Positions 37,654-47,176 of a stretch of 64,000 nt of DNA are shown in pieces. The number at the start of each line of letters is the position of its first letter. Positions within the stretch are counted from its first letter, which is position 1. The notes under the pieces were generated by a model, which searched no databases, had not been told where the DNA came from, and saw only the letters and a program-made list of their open reading frames with translations. Source of the DNA: Pyxidicoccus trucidator (GTDB lineage Bacteria; Myxococcota; Myxococcia; Myxococcales; Myxococcaceae). The stretch spans positions 1 to 64,000 of the forward strand of contig NZ_JAAIXZ010000012.1 of assembly GCF_010894435.1 (NCBI RefSeq), read 5' to 3'. The position numbers and the translations under genes are program-made.

Positions 37654-38433
37654 ATGCCCGCGGTGGACAAGCACGCGGTGGGAACCCCCACCTGGATCGA
37701 CCTGATGACGCCGGACCTGGAGAAGGCCCGCGCCTTCTACGGCGGTCTGTTCGGCTGGAAGTTCCTCGTCGGTCCGAAGGAGACGGGCCACTACACGATG
37801 TGCCAGCTCGACGGCCGCAACGTCGCCGGCATGGGACAGCGTCCGCCCGACGCGGAGTACCCTTCCATGTGGAGCCTCTACTTCCAGGTGGATGACATCG
37901 ACGCGTTCGCCGCGCGCATCCGGCAGCACGGCGGCCACGTGGGAATGGGCCCCATGGACGTCATGGAGGAAGGGCGGATGGCCATCTGCTCGGACCCCAC
38001 GGGCGCGCACTTCGGGATGTGGCAGTCGAAGAAGCACAAGGGCGCGCAGTGGGTGGACGAGCCCGGCGCCATGTCGTGGCACGAGGTGAACACGCGCGAT
38101 GGAGCCCGCGCGCGCGACTTCTACGCCGCCGTCTTCGGGCTGGAGCCGAAGAAGGTGGAGGGCATGGAGTACTGGTCGATGCACAAGGGCCCGAAGGCCG
38201 TGGCCGGCGTCAGCCAGATGGGCAAGGCGTGGCCCGCCGACCTGCCCCCGCACTGGATGAACTACTTCGCGGTGGCGGACACGGACGCGGCGGTGAAGAA
38301 GGCGAAGGAGCTGGGCGGCACGGTCCATGTCGGGCCGATGGATACGCCCTACGGCCGCATGGCGGTGGTCACCGACCCGGCCGGAGCGGCCTTCACCGTG
38401 ATGAAGCTGTCCCCGCTCGCCCAGGGCATGTAG
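37654..38433 (+). CDS. Twin-VOC (glyoxalase/bleomycin-resistance fold) protein
   Basis: 259 residues with two tandem VOC domains. Domain 1 runs about 10-125 (GTPTWIDLMTPDLEKARAFY, then MAICSDPTGAHFGMWQ), domain 2 about 138-255 (WHEVNTRDGARARDFYAAVF, then MAVVTDPAGAAFTVM). CGAGGAG lies 8 bases before the ATG. Many such actinobacterial and myxobacterial proteins are annotated as hydroxylases or as VOC proteins without known substrate, and nothing here is more specific. Confidence 0.88.
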   Translation: MPAVDKHAVGTPTWIDLMTPDLEKARAFYGGLFGWKFLVGPKETGHYTMCQLDGRNVAGMGQRPPDAEYPSMWSLYFQVDDIDAFAARIRQHGGHVGMGPMDVMEEGRMAICSDPTGAHFGMWQSKKHKGAQWVDEPGAMSWHEVNTRDGARARDFYAAVFGLEPKKVEGMEYWSMHKGPKAVAGVSQMGKAWPADLPPHWMNYFAVADTDAAVKKAKELGGTVHVGPMDTPYGRMAVVTDPAGAAFTVMKLSPLAQGM

Positions 38434-38441
38434 CTCCCTCG

Positions 38442-38475
38442 GCGCCGTGACGGGCCACCTTGCCCGCCACGGCGC
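38442..38475 (+). terminator. Long terminator hairpin after the VOC gene
   Basis: GCGCCGTG-A-CGGGC pairs with GCCCG-C-CACGGCGC around a 6-base loop, giving 13 pairs interrupted by one A/C mismatch. No T-run follows. Confidence 0.6.
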
Positions 38476-38495
38476 ACCTGCATCAGAGTTGCCGC

Positions 38496-39320
38496 ATGCC
38501 CACCGCATGCGCCCTGGTGCTCGCGTCCGTGCTCACGGCCGCCGCGCCGTCCGCCCCCGCTCTCGAAGCCGACCTGGACAAAGCGCCTCCCGCCGCGCCG
38601 TCAGCGGCGGCGCCCACCGCGACGAAGGTCCTGCCCGAGCTGTATGCCCTGGGCCTGAAGCCACGCGTGGCCACCTCCTTCCCACTACTGCGCACCCGCC
38701 GCGACGACGCGGAGACGGTGGCGAAGCTGCGCGCGGGGAGCACCATCACCCTGCTGGCCACGGACGGTGGGTGGTACCTCGTCCAGTCGGAGACGCGGCT
38801 GCTCGGCTGGGCACGCGCGGGCACGCTCGCAAAGAGCCTGGAGGTGATGAAGAAGGCCGGCGTTCCCGACAAGCGCGGCCAGCTCCTGGTCCTGCAGCTC
38901 CGTCTGCGAGCGGTGATGGGGGCGACTCCAGACGAGAGTCATGCGCCCTGGCTGCCGTCCGACTCCGGCCTCATCCTCCAGAACGAGTCCGCCGGCACCC
39001 ACGAGACCTACCACCTGTGTCCGGACGGCCGTGGGGCGCTCGCCTTCCTCGTCGATGACCACACGAAGTACGGCACCTGGACGCTCGACGGGGACACGCT
39101 GAAGCTGGAGCTCACCCGGGAAACAAGACGGGAAGGCGTGGGCGAGCCCGTGCCCATGCCGGAGGGACAGGAAGGACTGCCGACGTACAGCGAGTACAAA
39201 GACTCCGAAGAAGCGATTGAGGAGTCCGCCTCGCTCTTGTGGGCCGAGGTCCTGGAGGACCTGAAGAACCCCTCTCCCAGCTTCTTCACCCCGATTCGCG
39301 GCACGCCCACGTGCCGTTGA
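38496..39320 (+). CDS. Exported SH3-type protein of unknown function
   Basis: 274 residues from the ATG at 38496, which begins a signal peptide (ACALVLASVLTAAAPSAPA); the frame is open to 38460. An Ala/Pro linker is followed by a bacterial SH3-like unit at about 45-100 (LRTRRDDAETVAKLRAGSTI, DGGWYLVQ). The remaining 170 residues have a lipocalin- or beta-sandwich-like pattern (GTWTLDGDTLKLEL) and two Cys. Not recognised beyond this. Probably periplasmic or on the cell surface. Confidence 0.65.
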   Translation: MPTACALVLASVLTAAAPSAPALEADLDKAPPAAPSAAAPTATKVLPELYALGLKPRVATSFPLLRTRRDDAETVAKLRAGSTITLLATDGGWYLVQSETRLLGWARAGTLAKSLEVMKKAGVPDKRGQLLVLQLRLRAVMGATPDESHAPWLPSDSGLILQNESAGTHETYHLCPDGRGALAFLVDDHTKYGTWTLDGDTLKLELTRETRREGVGEPVPMPEGQEGLPTYSEYKDSEEAIEESASLLWAEVLEDLKNPSPSFFTPIRGTPTCR

Positions 39321-39479
39321 GCGCCCGACAGCCCCCGGCCGCCGCCCCGCTCCCCCGCCTGCTCAGCACCCCTCCGCTTTCGCCCGGCCACCAACCCGCT
39401 TATCCCGAGAGCACCCACCTTGCGTCGCGCGCCCATTCGTTGCGTGATGGCCCCCTGACGTAGCGCCCCGCGAGCCGAC

Positions 39480-41042
39480 ATGTCGTCCATTCCCGCCGAC
39501 CCCGCCCGAGCCTCCCGTCTCGCCGAGCCGTGGCTCGAGGAGCTCGACATCCTCGTCCGGGCCCGCTACCCGCTCCTCTACCTCGTGTCCTGGGAAGAGC
39601 ACCGGGTGGACGCCATCCTCGCCGAGCTGGCCCGTGCGCACGGCAAGGCGCTCTTCCACTGGTCCATCACCAAGGGCCTGCGCAACGTGGGCTCATCCCG
39701 CGCCGCGCCGCTTCCCGAGGACACGCGCTCCCCCGTGGACGCGCTGGCCGCCATCGAGAAGCTGGGCGAGCCCGCGCTGGTGGTGCTCAAGGACTTCCAT
39801 CCCTACCTGGAGGAGAAGGGCGTGGTGCGGGCGCTGCGGGAGCTGGCCCACTTCCTCAAGAGCACCTTCACCACCGTCATCCTCCTGTCCCCCTCGCTCA
39901 GCATCCCCATCGAGTTGGAGAAGGAGGTCTCCGTCATCGACGTACCCATGCCCGGGTACAACGACTTGATGCGGCTGCTGCGGGAAATCGTCTCGCTGGT
40001 GCGCAGGAACAACAAGGCCACCATCGAGCTGTCGCGCGAACACGCGGACCAGCTCATCAAGGCGGCGCTCGGGCTGACGCTGTCCGAGGCGGAGAACGCC
40101 TTCGCCAAGGCCATCGCCGCCGACGGCAAGCTGGGCCCCGAGGACATCAAGCGCATCCAGGACGAGAAGCGGCAGGTGATTCGCAAGAGCGGCCTGCTCG
40201 AGTACTACCCGCCCGAGGAGAGCCTGGGCAACGTGGGAGGGCTGACCAACCTGAAGGCGTGGCTGAGCCAGCGCACCGCCGCCTTCGGAGAGCGCGCCCG
40301 CCAGTTCGGCCTGCCCGAGCCCCGGGGCCTGCTGCTGCTGGGCGTGCAGGGCTGCGGCAAGAGCCTCACCGCGAAGGCTGTCTCCGCGCACTGGAACCTG
40401 CCGCTCTTGCGGCTGGACATGGGGCGCATCTTCAGCGGGCTGATTGGCTCGTCCGAGGAGAACCTGCGCAAGGCCATCCGCGTGGCGGAGGGCGTGGCGC
40501 CGGTGGTGCTGTGGGTGGACGAAATCGAGAAGGGCCTGTCGGGCGTGGCCTCCTCCAGCTCGGGGGACAGCGGCGTGTCGGCGCGCGTGTTCGGCACGCT
40601 GCTCACCTGGCTCCAGGAGAAGACGGCGCCCGTCTTCGTGGTGGCCACCGCCAACCGCATCGACGGCCTGCCGCCCGAGGTGCTCCGCAAGGGGCGCTTC
40701 GACGAAATCTTCTTCATCGACCTGCCCGAGCAGACCGAGCGTCAGGACATCTTCCGCATCCACCTGCAGCGCCGGAAGCGGGAGCCCTCCGCCTTCGGCC
40801 TGGAGGAACTGGCCACGCTCACCCAGGGCTTCAGCGGCGCGGAGATAGAGCAGGCGGTCATCGCCGGGCTGTACGAGGCCTTCGCCGAGGGAAAGGAACT
40901 GGGCCAGCAGCACCTGGTGCGCGTCGTCCAGGACACCTTCCCCCTGTCGGTGACGATGAGGGACGAGATTGGCCGGCAGCGCGAGTGGGCCCGGGGCCGT
41001 GCCCGCCCGGCCTCGACCGGCACTCTCGGGAGTCCGCGATGA
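39480..41042 (+). CDS. Ycf46-like AAA ATPase
   Basis: 520 residues, cytosolic. An N-terminal Rossmann-like domain (about 20-170, [18 protein letters not shown]) is followed by an AAA module. Walker A is GVQGCGKS at about 288-295, Walker [11 protein letters not shown] at about 342-351, sensor 1 [12 protein letters not shown], and the arginine-finger block [12 protein letters not shown]. The same design is seen in cyanobacterial and plastid Ycf46. In a subset of bacteria these ATPases are coupled to a membrane partner. Its stop overlaps the next ATG (ATGA), and the partner's membrane anchor suggests a complex at the inner membrane; the function is unknown. Confidence 0.82.
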   Translation: MSSIPADPARASRLAEPWLEELDILVRARYPLLYLVSWEEHRVDAILAELARAHGKALFHWSITKGLRNVGSSRAAPLPEDTRSPVDALAAIEKLGEPALVVLKDFHPYLEEKGVVRALRELAHFLKSTFTTVILLSPSLSIPIELEKEVSVIDVPMPGYNDLMRLLREIVSLVRRNNKATIELSREHADQLIKAALGLTLSEAENAFAKAIAADGKLGPEDIKRIQDEKRQVIRKSGLLEYYPPEESLGNVGGLTNLKAWLSQRTAAFGERARQFGLPEPRGLLLLGVQGCGKSLTAKAVSAHWNLPLLRLDMGRIFSGLIGSSEENLRKAIRVAEGVAPVVLWVDEIEKGLSGVASSSSGDSGVSARVFGTLLTWLQEKTAPVFVVATANRIDGLPPEVLRKGRFDEIFFIDLPEQTERQDIFRIHLQRRKREPSAFGLEELATLTQGFSGAEIEQAVIAGLYEAFAEGKELGQQHLVRVVQDTFPLSVTMRDEIGRQREWARGRARPASTGTLGSPR

Positions 41043-41728
41043 CGTCCAAGCTCTCGCGCTTCCTCCACCTGGAGCGCGCGCGCACCGGGCGCCCGGAGTC
41101 GGAGACGTCCTCCCCGGTGCAGAGCGGGGGCCGCTTCGAGGACCCGCAGGAGCGACGAGAGACGCAGGAAGCCGACGTTCCCGAGGCCCACCTGGAGCGC
41201 TTCAAGGGCCAGCCGCCCGTGGGGCTCGCGGACGTCCCCGAGGACGACGTGCGGCGCTTCCCCCGCTGCATGCTGTGCGAGTCGGAGAACGGCCGCTTCG
41301 CGCAGGCGTGCGGCGTCTGCGGCGCGGACCTGGGGACGCCCGAGCAGCTCGAGTTCAACGAGCGCCTCTGGCAGGAGCGGAAGAAGGGGCTGAGCCGGAC
41401 GATTGAGGACGAAGCCGAGGCGCTGCGTCAGCTCGAAGCGCGGCGGCGAGAGGATGCGGAGCACTTCAATCGCCAGCTGGAGAAGCTGCGCGCGGAGGAA
41501 GGCTCGTATCGCTGGATGCGCGTCTTCGCCCGGCACTCGACGGTGGGCACGGCGCTGCTGGCGCTCCTCCCCCATCCGCTCCTGAAGGGGTTGATGCTGG
41601 CAACGCTCATCGCCCTGCCGGTGGGCCTCTGGCGCTATGGCCACGGCCTGACGAAGCTCGGGGGCCTCGTGCTGGGCCTCTTCTTCCTCTCTCTGTTCTT
41701 CCCCGGCAGGTCCTACGGGCGGCACTGA
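41039..41728 (+). CDS. Zinc-ribbon membrane protein coupled to the AAA ATPase
   Basis: 229 residues from the ATG at 41039, which overlaps the ATPase stop. Residues 1-75 are hydrophilic and low in complexity. A CxxC-x12-CxxC zinc ribbon lies at about 77-95 (CMLCES, CGVCGADL), followed by a coiled coil at about 105-150. Two hydrophobic stretches near the C-terminus (ALLALLPHPLLKGLMLATLI and KLGGLVLGLFFLSLFFPG) look membrane-bound. No known family; the coupling implies it works with the ATPase, perhaps as its membrane anchor. Confidence 0.72.
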   Translation: MTSKLSRFLHLERARTGRPESETSSPVQSGGRFEDPQERRETQEADVPEAHLERFKGQPPVGLADVPEDDVRRFPRCMLCESENGRFAQACGVCGADLGTPEQLEFNERLWQERKKGLSRTIEDEAEALRQLEARRREDAEHFNRQLEKLRAEEGSYRWMRVFARHSTVGTALLALLPHPLLKGLMLATLIALPVGLWRYGHGLTKLGGLVLGLFFLSLFFPGRSYGRH

Positions 41729-41751
41729 GCTCCGGACGAAGCGCCCGGAGC
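41729..41751. terminator. Bidirectional terminator hairpin
   Basis: GCTCCGG (41729-41735) pairs with CCGGAGC (41745-41751) between two convergent genes, giving a 7-bp stem. No T-run, so strength is uncertain. Confidence 0.45.
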
Positions 41752-41763
41752 CCCTCCAACGCC

Positions 41764-42936
41764 TCAGCCCGCCCGGCCGAGCGCCGCCACCGCCGCAGCC
41801 ATCACCTGCTTCACCGGGACACCGGCGGCCTCCGCCACCTGCCGGCAGTCCTCGAACTCCGGGTGCGCATTCAGCACGGCGCCCCCGCGCAGGCCGCGCT
41901 TGACGCGGACCTTCCCCCACGGCGTCTCCACCTCCACCCAGTCGCGCTCCAGCGCCTGCCGCTCCACGCGGTGGTAGCGCACGCCCAGCGTGGTGGACTC
42001 GCGCAGCACCGCGTCCACCACGGCCTCGCGCTTCCCACCCTCCACCAGCGCGCCCAGCAGGTGCCCGGGCCGGCTCTTCTTCATCACCACCGGCGCCACC
42101 CACGTGTCCAGCGCGCCCACCGCGAGCAGCCGCTCCACCAGGTGTCCCAGGAGCTGCGGCGTGGCGTCGTCCAGGTTGGCCTCCACCACCCACAGCCCCT
42201 CGGTGCGGGCCTCCTCCATGCGCCCCAGCGACGCGCGCAGCACGTTGGGCCTGTCCTTGAAGTCCTTCGTCCCCACGCCGTAGCCCACCTTCTCCACGAT
42301 GAAGTCCGGAGGGTGGCCGATGTGCGCGAGCACCTTGAGCAGCGCCGCGCCGGTGGGCGTCGTCAGCTCGCCCACGCCCTCGAAGCGCACGGGGACGTCG
42401 CGGAGCAGCTCCAGCGTGGCGGGCACGGGAATGGGCATGTTGCCGTGGGCCACGCGGATGGTGCCGCTGCCCAGCGGAGGCGGGGCCGCGTACACCTCCG
42501 GGTTGCCCAGCAGCTCCAGCACCACCGCCGCGCCGCAGATGTCGACGATGGAGTCCACCGCCCCCACCTCGTGGAAGTGGATGTCGTCGATGGACACGCC
42601 GTGCACCTTCGCCTCGGCCTCGCCGATGGCGCGGAACACCGCCAGCGCGCGCTCCTTCGCGCGGGCCGGCAGCGTGGGCGCCGCTTCAATCAGCTTCCGG
42701 ATGTCCGAGTAGGCCCGGTGCGGGTGCGCCTCGCGCGCGTCCAGCACCACGTCCAGGTGCGTGCCGCTGATGGCGTGGCGCACCGCGCGCTGCACCGCCA
42801 GCTTCCACCCCGGCACGCTCAGCCCGCTCAGCGCGTGCTCAAGCTCCGAGGGCAAGAGCCCCAGGTCCACGCCCGCCGCCAGGAACATGTCCCCGGCGAT
42901 GCCGCCCACCGGCTCCAGGTAGAGGATGCGTCGCAT
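41764..42936 (-). CDS. larC: Nickel-pincer cofactor biosynthesis protein LarC
   Basis: 390 residues. The opening ILYLEPVGGIAGDMFLAAGV and the later FHEVGAVDSIVDICGAA, plus the C-terminal NAHPEFEDC, match LarC (DUF111/TIGR00299), the CTP-dependent nickel insertase that finishes the nickel-pincer cofactor of lactate racemase-type enzymes. It is one uninterrupted frame, unlike the frameshift-linked larC1/larC2 of Lactiplantibacillus. The ATG lies 1 base after the larB stop, so the pair is coupled. No larA or larE is in the window; the client racemase must be elsewhere. Confidence 0.88.
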   Translation of the reverse strand: MRRILYLEPVGGIAGDMFLAAGVDLGLLPSELEHALSGLSVPGWKLAVQRAVRHAISGTHLDVVLDAREAHPHRAYSDIRKLIEAAPTLPARAKERALAVFRAIGEAEAKVHGVSIDDIHFHEVGAVDSIVDICGAAVVLELLGNPEVYAAPPPLGSGTIRVAHGNMPIPVPATLELLRDVPVRFEGVGELTTPTGAALLKVLAHIGHPPDFIVEKVGYGVGTKDFKDRPNVLRASLGRMEEARTEGLWVVEANLDDATPQLLGHLVERLLAVGALDTWVAPVVMKKSRPGHLLGALVEGGKREAVVDAVLRESTTLGVRYHRVERQALERDWVEVETPWGKVRVKRGLRGGAVLNAHPEFEDCRQVAEAAGVPVKQVMAAAVAALGRAG

Positions 42937-42937
42937 G

Positions 42938-43690
42938 TCACCGCCGTCCCTTCGTGCGGGAGATGAGCGCCGCGTAGAAGCCGCCGCCGAAGCCGTTGTC
43001 GATATTCACCGTGGCCACGTTGGAGGCGCACGAGTTCACCATGGCCAGCAGCGCGGACACGCCCCCGAAGTTGGCGCCGTAGCCCACGGACGTCGGCACC
43101 GCCACCACGGGGATGCCCACCAGCCCGCCCAGCGCGCTCGCCAGCGCGCCCTCCATGCCCGCCACCACCACGGCGACGTGGCACGCCTGGATTTCCTCCC
43201 GGCGCCGCAGCAGCCGGTGGATGCCGGCCACGCCCACGTCATAGACGCGCACCACCTCCGCGCCCATGGCCTGGGCGGTGAGCGCCGCCTCCTCCGCCAC
43301 GGGAATGTCGCTGGTGCCGGCCGTCACCACCGCCACCTTCCCCGCGCGCACCTTGCCCTGCTTCAAGTGGAAGATGCGGGCCACGGAGTGGTACTCGCCC
43401 TTGGGGAAGCGGGCCACCAGCGCCTCGGCCTTGTCCGGCTGCAGCCGCGTCACCAGCACCGTCTGCTTGCGCTCCACCAGCGCGCCGACGATGCCCAGCA
43501 ACTGCTCCACCGTCTTCGGCTCGCCCAGCACCACCTCGGGGAAGCCGAAGCGCAGGTTGCGGTGGGTGTCGAGCGTCGCGTAGCCCAGCTCGGCGAAGGG
43601 CAAATCCTTCAGCTTCCCCACTGCGTCGTCCACCGACACGCGGCCCGACTTCACGCTCCCGAGGAGCTGCTTCAGCGCCTTCTCGTCCAT
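42938..43690 (-). CDS. larB: Nickel-pincer cofactor biosynthesis protein LarB
   Basis: 250 residues from the ATG at 43690; the frame is open to 43879 inside the cheC-type gene but that part is ignored. The protein matches the LarB/PurE-like family in FAELGYATLDTHRNLRFGFP, the TAGTSDIPVAEEAA block, VAGMEGALASALGGLVG and IPVVAVPTSVGYG. LarB carboxylates and hydrolyses nicotinic acid adenine dinucleotide in nickel-pincer cofactor synthesis. It follows the CheC-type gene by 25 bases and precedes larC by 1, so it lies at the end of the chemosensory gene run. That position is worth noting because the two functions seem unrelated. Confidence 0.87.
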   Translation of the reverse strand: MDEKALKQLLGSVKSGRVSVDDAVGKLKDLPFAELGYATLDTHRNLRFGFPEVVLGEPKTVEQLLGIVGALVERKQTVLVTRLQPDKAEALVARFPKGEYHSVARIFHLKQGKVRAGKVAVVTAGTSDIPVAEEAALTAQAMGAEVVRVYDVGVAGIHRLLRRREEIQACHVAVVVAGMEGALASALGGLVGIPVVAVPTSVGYGANFGGVSALLAMVNSCASNVATVNIDNGFGGGFYAALISRTKGRR

Positions 43691-43715
43691 GGGCGCCCGT
43701 CTACCGCGAAACGGG

Positions 43716-44300
43716 CTACACGCCCAGCCGCGCCAGCAGGGTCCGTGCGCTGTCCCGCTCCAGCAGCAGCAGCAACTGTCCACCCACGGGCGGCACCGTG
43801 GCCGCCTGGAAGCGGGCCTCCAGCACCACGCCGTGGGCCATGTCGGCCGTCGCCAGGGCCAGCGCGCCCCCGGTGCCACCGCGCCGCAGGGTGGGCACCG
43901 TGGGCATCAGCTTCCAGCCCGTCAGCCGTCCCAGCGCGGACAGGCAGGCGCTCGCCGCGATGTTGGCGACCTCCGCCACCACGCTGTCGCGCTCGGCCTG
44001 GTCCACCGACTGGCTTCCCAGCAGCAGCGACTCCAGCGCGCCGGCATCCGCCCGGGGCAGCACCAGCAGCAGGGTGCCGTGCAGCTCGCCGCGGATGCCC
44101 AGCGACGCCGACACCACCTGCGCGTCCGGGCCCAGCAGCGCGCCGACGTCCGCGCCACCGAGCTGCACCCGGGGGATGGAGAGGTCCACCTGCCGCCCGC
44201 CCATCAGCCGGGAGAGCGCATTGGCGGCGTGGCCGCAGCCGATGTTGGCCACCTCGCGCAGGGCATCCACTTGCGCGTCGTTGGGGAGGGGCAGGCTCAC
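43716..44300 (-). CDS. difG: CheC-type CheY-P phosphatase, DifG-like
   Basis: 194 residues, cytosolic. It carries two CheC active-site helices of the form ExxN: EVANIGCGHAANAL at about 16-29 and EVANIAASACLSAL at about 109-122, so it should be a two-site CheC that removes phosphate from CheY-like proteins. It overlaps the CheA gene by 4 bases. In the M. xanthus dif cluster the CheC homologue DifG and CheY homologue DifD lower exopolysaccharide production; assignment to DifG rests on gene order and family. Confidence 0.85.
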   Translation of the reverse strand: MSLPLPNDAQVDALREVANIGCGHAANALSRLMGGRQVDLSIPRVQLGGADVGALLGPDAQVVSASLGIRGELHGTLLLVLPRADAGALESLLLGSQSVDQAERDSVVAEVANIAASACLSALGRLTGWKLMPTVPTLRRGGTGGALALATADMAHGVVLEARFQAATVPPVGGQLLLLLERDSARTLLARLGV

Positions 44301-46687
44301 GCGGACAGTAACCTCGGCACGTCCAGGATGAACACCGGGCGGCCACTTCCGAGGATGGTGACGCCCGACAGTCCGGGCAGCAAGTCGAGCGGCCGGGACA
44401 GCGGCTTGAGCACCACCTCTTCCTGGCCCAGCAGCCGGTCCACCGCCAGGGCGACCCGCCCGGAGTCCGCGTCCATCACCACGAAGGGCCGCGCGCCCTG
44501 ACGCACGGGGGCGGGCACGCCCACCAGCGTGTCCAGCGAATGCACGGGCAGCAGCGAGTTGCCATGGGGCAGCAGCGCCGTCTCACGGCTGCGGCTGAGC
44601 AGGTCGCCGTCCGCCTCCGTCGCGCCCACCACCTTGGCGATGGGCAGGCCGAACACCTCCTCGCCCACCTCCACCAGCAGCAGGTGCACCACGGCCACCG
44701 TCAGCGGCAGCCGCAACGTGAAGCGCGTGCCCCGGCCCTTCTCGCTGTCGATTTCGAGCGTGCCGCCGACGTTCTCCACCACCCGCTTCACCGCGTCCAT
44801 GCCCACGCCGCGGCCGGAGATGTCGGTGATGTCCTTGGCGGTGGACACGCCCGGCAGGCACGACAGCAGGAAGGCCTCGCGGTCTGTCAGCCGCGCCGCG
44901 GTGTCCACGGAGAGCAGCCCCTTGGCCACCGCCGAGGTCTTCAGCTTCGCGGGGTCCATGCCCCGGCCGTCGTCCTCGATTTCGACGATGACGCGGTCCC
45001 TGGCGCGCTTCACCGCCACCAGCACGCGCCCGCGCGGGCCCTTCTTCGCGGCGACGCGCTCCTCGGGGGACTCCAGCCCGTGGTCGATGCAGTTGCGCAG
45101 CAGGTGCATCAGCGGGTCCGCGAGCTCGTCGAGGATGGCCCGGTCCAGCTCGATTTCCGCGCCGGTGATGACCAGGTCGACCTCGCGCTCCTTGCGGCGG
45201 GCGATGTCTCGCGCCGCGCGGGGCAGCCGGTCGGTGATGAGCGACAGCGGCGTCATGCGCGCCGTCATCACCTTGTCGTGCAGGTCCTTCACCAGCGTGT
45301 GCAGCCGGTAGACGCCCTCCTCCAGCGCGGGGCGGGTGTTCTCCGGCAGCACCTTGCCCACCTCGCGCAGGCGGGCCGTGGCGAGCATCAGCTCGCCCAC
45401 CGTGTCCAGGAAGTAGTCGAGCAGCTCCGTGCGCACGCGCACCGTGCGCGCCGAGGCGTCCGGGTTGGCGCGAGCGCTCTCGGCCACCGGGGAGGGCGCG
45501 ACCACCGGGGCGGGCGCGGCCACCGCGGGCTTCACCGAGACGACGTCCACCTCGGCCACGTTCTTCAGCGAGGCGTGGATGCCGGCGTCGCCCGCCGTCG
45601 TCTCCAGCTCCAACTGGATGTAGCCGTCGGGGATGCGGCCGGCCTTCAGCTCCTCCAGCGCGGGCCGCAGGTCCACCAGCGTGCCCAGGTTGGTGAGCCG
45701 CTTGTGCACCAGGAACGCGCGCACGCCGGGCACCTGGCAGGTGGGGGAGATGCGCAGCCGTACCGACCAGCGCTGCAGCGCGCCACGCGTGTCCGGCGCG
45801 GGGGTGGCCACCGCGGTCGGCGCGCTCGCGGACGCCTTCAGTCCATCGCCAAGGTCCGTCGACGCCGGAGCCACCAGCCCCAGCGCCACCGCGACGGCGG
45901 CCACCGCGCCTGGAGCGGCCCCCACCGAGAGCTCCCCGGACGAGGCCGGCGCCTCGGAGGAGACACTGGCCGGAGCGAGCAGGTCCGGCGGCAGGCCCAG
46001 GCCCGGCACATCCACCGGGGCCCCTGCCAGCCCGACGACGGCCGGCGGGCGCGATGCGGGCGAGGACGCGGAGGCGCCCTCATCCCCACCGGAAACCCGG
46101 ACCCCACCCGACTGCGCGGTGGAACCCGTCGCACTGGAGGCCGCATCACCGCCCGTGCCGCCTGAGCCCGTGCCGCCAGCCGCCGCGGTGCCACCGGAGG
46201 AGCCCGTGCCCGCCGACGCGCCGGCCCCCTCCTCCCCGTCGGAGCCACCGGCCGGCTTCAGCGCGGTGACCTTGGCGACGCGGGTGGCGGCCAGGGCCTG
46301 GCCCGTCATGGCGGTGACGCGAGCGCCGAGCTGGGCGAGCAGCGCCGAGGCATCCTCGGGCGGCTTGTTCTCCGCCACGGCCCGCACCTGCGCGAGCATG
46401 GTGTCCGCGGCGGTGAGGAGCAGGTCCACCACGTCGCGGTCCAGCCGCCCGCGGTCCTGCCGGACGGCGTCGACCAGGTCCTCCACGCGGTGGGCGAGGA
46501 TGGCAATGGACTCGAAGCCCATGGACGACGCCATGCCCTTGACCGAGTGGGCATGGCGGAACATGGAGTCCACCACGCTGGCGGTACCCTCGCGCTCCAG
46601 TTGCACGAGGTCCCTGCCGAGCGCCTCGAGGTGGTCGCTGGCCTCCGAGATGAAGAGGCCAAGGTAGCGGGACATGTCCATCGTCAT
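44297..46687 (-). CDS. difE: CheA-type histidine kinase, DifE-like
   Basis: 796 residues. The HPt domain (about 1-125) has its phospho-acceptor His in FRHAHSVKGMASSMG. A long Ala/Gly/Ser/Pro-rich linker (about 130-310) follows, then a small domain with KRLTNLGTLVDL at about 310-375. Next come a dimerisation domain (LDTVGELMLATARL), the HATPase domain with LLRNCIDHGLE, DDGRGMDP and GRGVGMDAV, and a C-terminal CheW-like regulatory domain. No receiver domain. It is expected to pass phosphate to the CheY-type protein encoded just upstream. The linker is much longer than in enteric CheA. Gene order MCP, CheW, CheY, CheA, CheC equals that of the dif exopolysaccharide pathway. Confidence 0.88.
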   Translation of the reverse strand: MTMDMSRYLGLFISEASDHLEALGRDLVQLEREGTASVVDSMFRHAHSVKGMASSMGFESIAILAHRVEDLVDAVRQDRGRLDRDVVDLLLTAADTMLAQVRAVAENKPPEDASALLAQLGARVTAMTGQALAATRVAKVTALKPAGGSDGEEGAGASAGTGSSGGTAAAGGTGSGGTGGDAASSATGSTAQSGGVRVSGGDEGASASSPASRPPAVVGLAGAPVDVPGLGLPPDLLAPASVSSEAPASSGELSVGAAPGAVAAVAVALGLVAPASTDLGDGLKASASAPTAVATPAPDTRGALQRWSVRLRISPTCQVPGVRAFLVHKRLTNLGTLVDLRPALEELKAGRIPDGYIQLELETTAGDAGIHASLKNVAEVDVVSVKPAVAAPAPVVAPSPVAESARANPDASARTVRVRTELLDYFLDTVGELMLATARLREVGKVLPENTRPALEEGVYRLHTLVKDLHDKVMTARMTPLSLITDRLPRAARDIARRKEREVDLVITGAEIELDRAILDELADPLMHLLRNCIDHGLESPEERVAAKKGPRGRVLVAVKRARDRVIVEIEDDGRGMDPAKLKTSAVAKGLLSVDTAARLTDREAFLLSCLPGVSTAKDITDISGRGVGMDAVKRVVENVGGTLEIDSEKGRGTRFTLRLPLTVAVVHLLLVEVGEEVFGLPIAKVVGATEADGDLLSRSRETALLPHGNSLLPVHSLDTLVGVPAPVRQGARPFVVMDADSGRVALAVDRLLGQEEVVLKPLSRPLDLLPGLSGVTILGSGRPVFILDVPRLLSA

Positions 46688-46737
46688 GACCCGGCCTCGT
46701 CACCACCAGAGGAGCAGCCGCCGTGGGGCGACACCGC

Positions 46738-47106
46738 TCAAGTCTCTCCCAGGACCTTCTTCACCACCGCCAGCACGTCCTCGGCTCGGAACGGCTTGAC
46801 GATGAAGTCCGAGGCGCCCGCCTCGATGGCCTCCATCACCAGGCTCTCCTGCCCGAGCGCCGAGCACATGATGACGACGGCGCTGCTGTCCGCCTTGATG
46901 ATTTCCCGGGTCGCCTCGATGCCGCTCTTGAACGGCATGACGATGTCCATCGTCGTGAGGTCGGGCTTGAGTTCCTTGTACTTCTCGACAGCTTCCAGCC
47001 CGTTGGCGGCCTCGCCGACGACCTCGAAACCTCCAGACGCAAAGATGTCCTTGATCATGTTGCGCATGAAGATGGCGTCGTCGACGACCAGGACCCGCTT
47101 AGCCAT
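46738..47106 (-). CDS. difD: CheY-type response regulator, DifD-like
   Basis: 122 residues, a stand-alone receiver domain. The acidic pocket is VLVVDDAIF, the phospho-acceptor Asp lies in LTTMDIVMP, Ser/Thr is in VIMCSALGQ and the conserved Lys in DFIVKPF. No output domain, so it acts by binding or as a phosphate sink. Gene order points to DifD. Confidence 0.9.
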   Translation of the reverse strand: MAKRVLVVDDAIFMRNMIKDIFASGGFEVVGEAANGLEAVEKYKELKPDLTTMDIVMPFKSGIEATREIIKADSSAVVIMCSALGQESLVMEAIEAGASDFIVKPFRAEDVLAVVKKVLGET

Positions 47107-47176
47107 GTGAAGAACTCCGCCTCCGAATCACCTAGAGGAGCGCGGACACTAGCATCCGCGCTTTCCAGGGGGCTAC

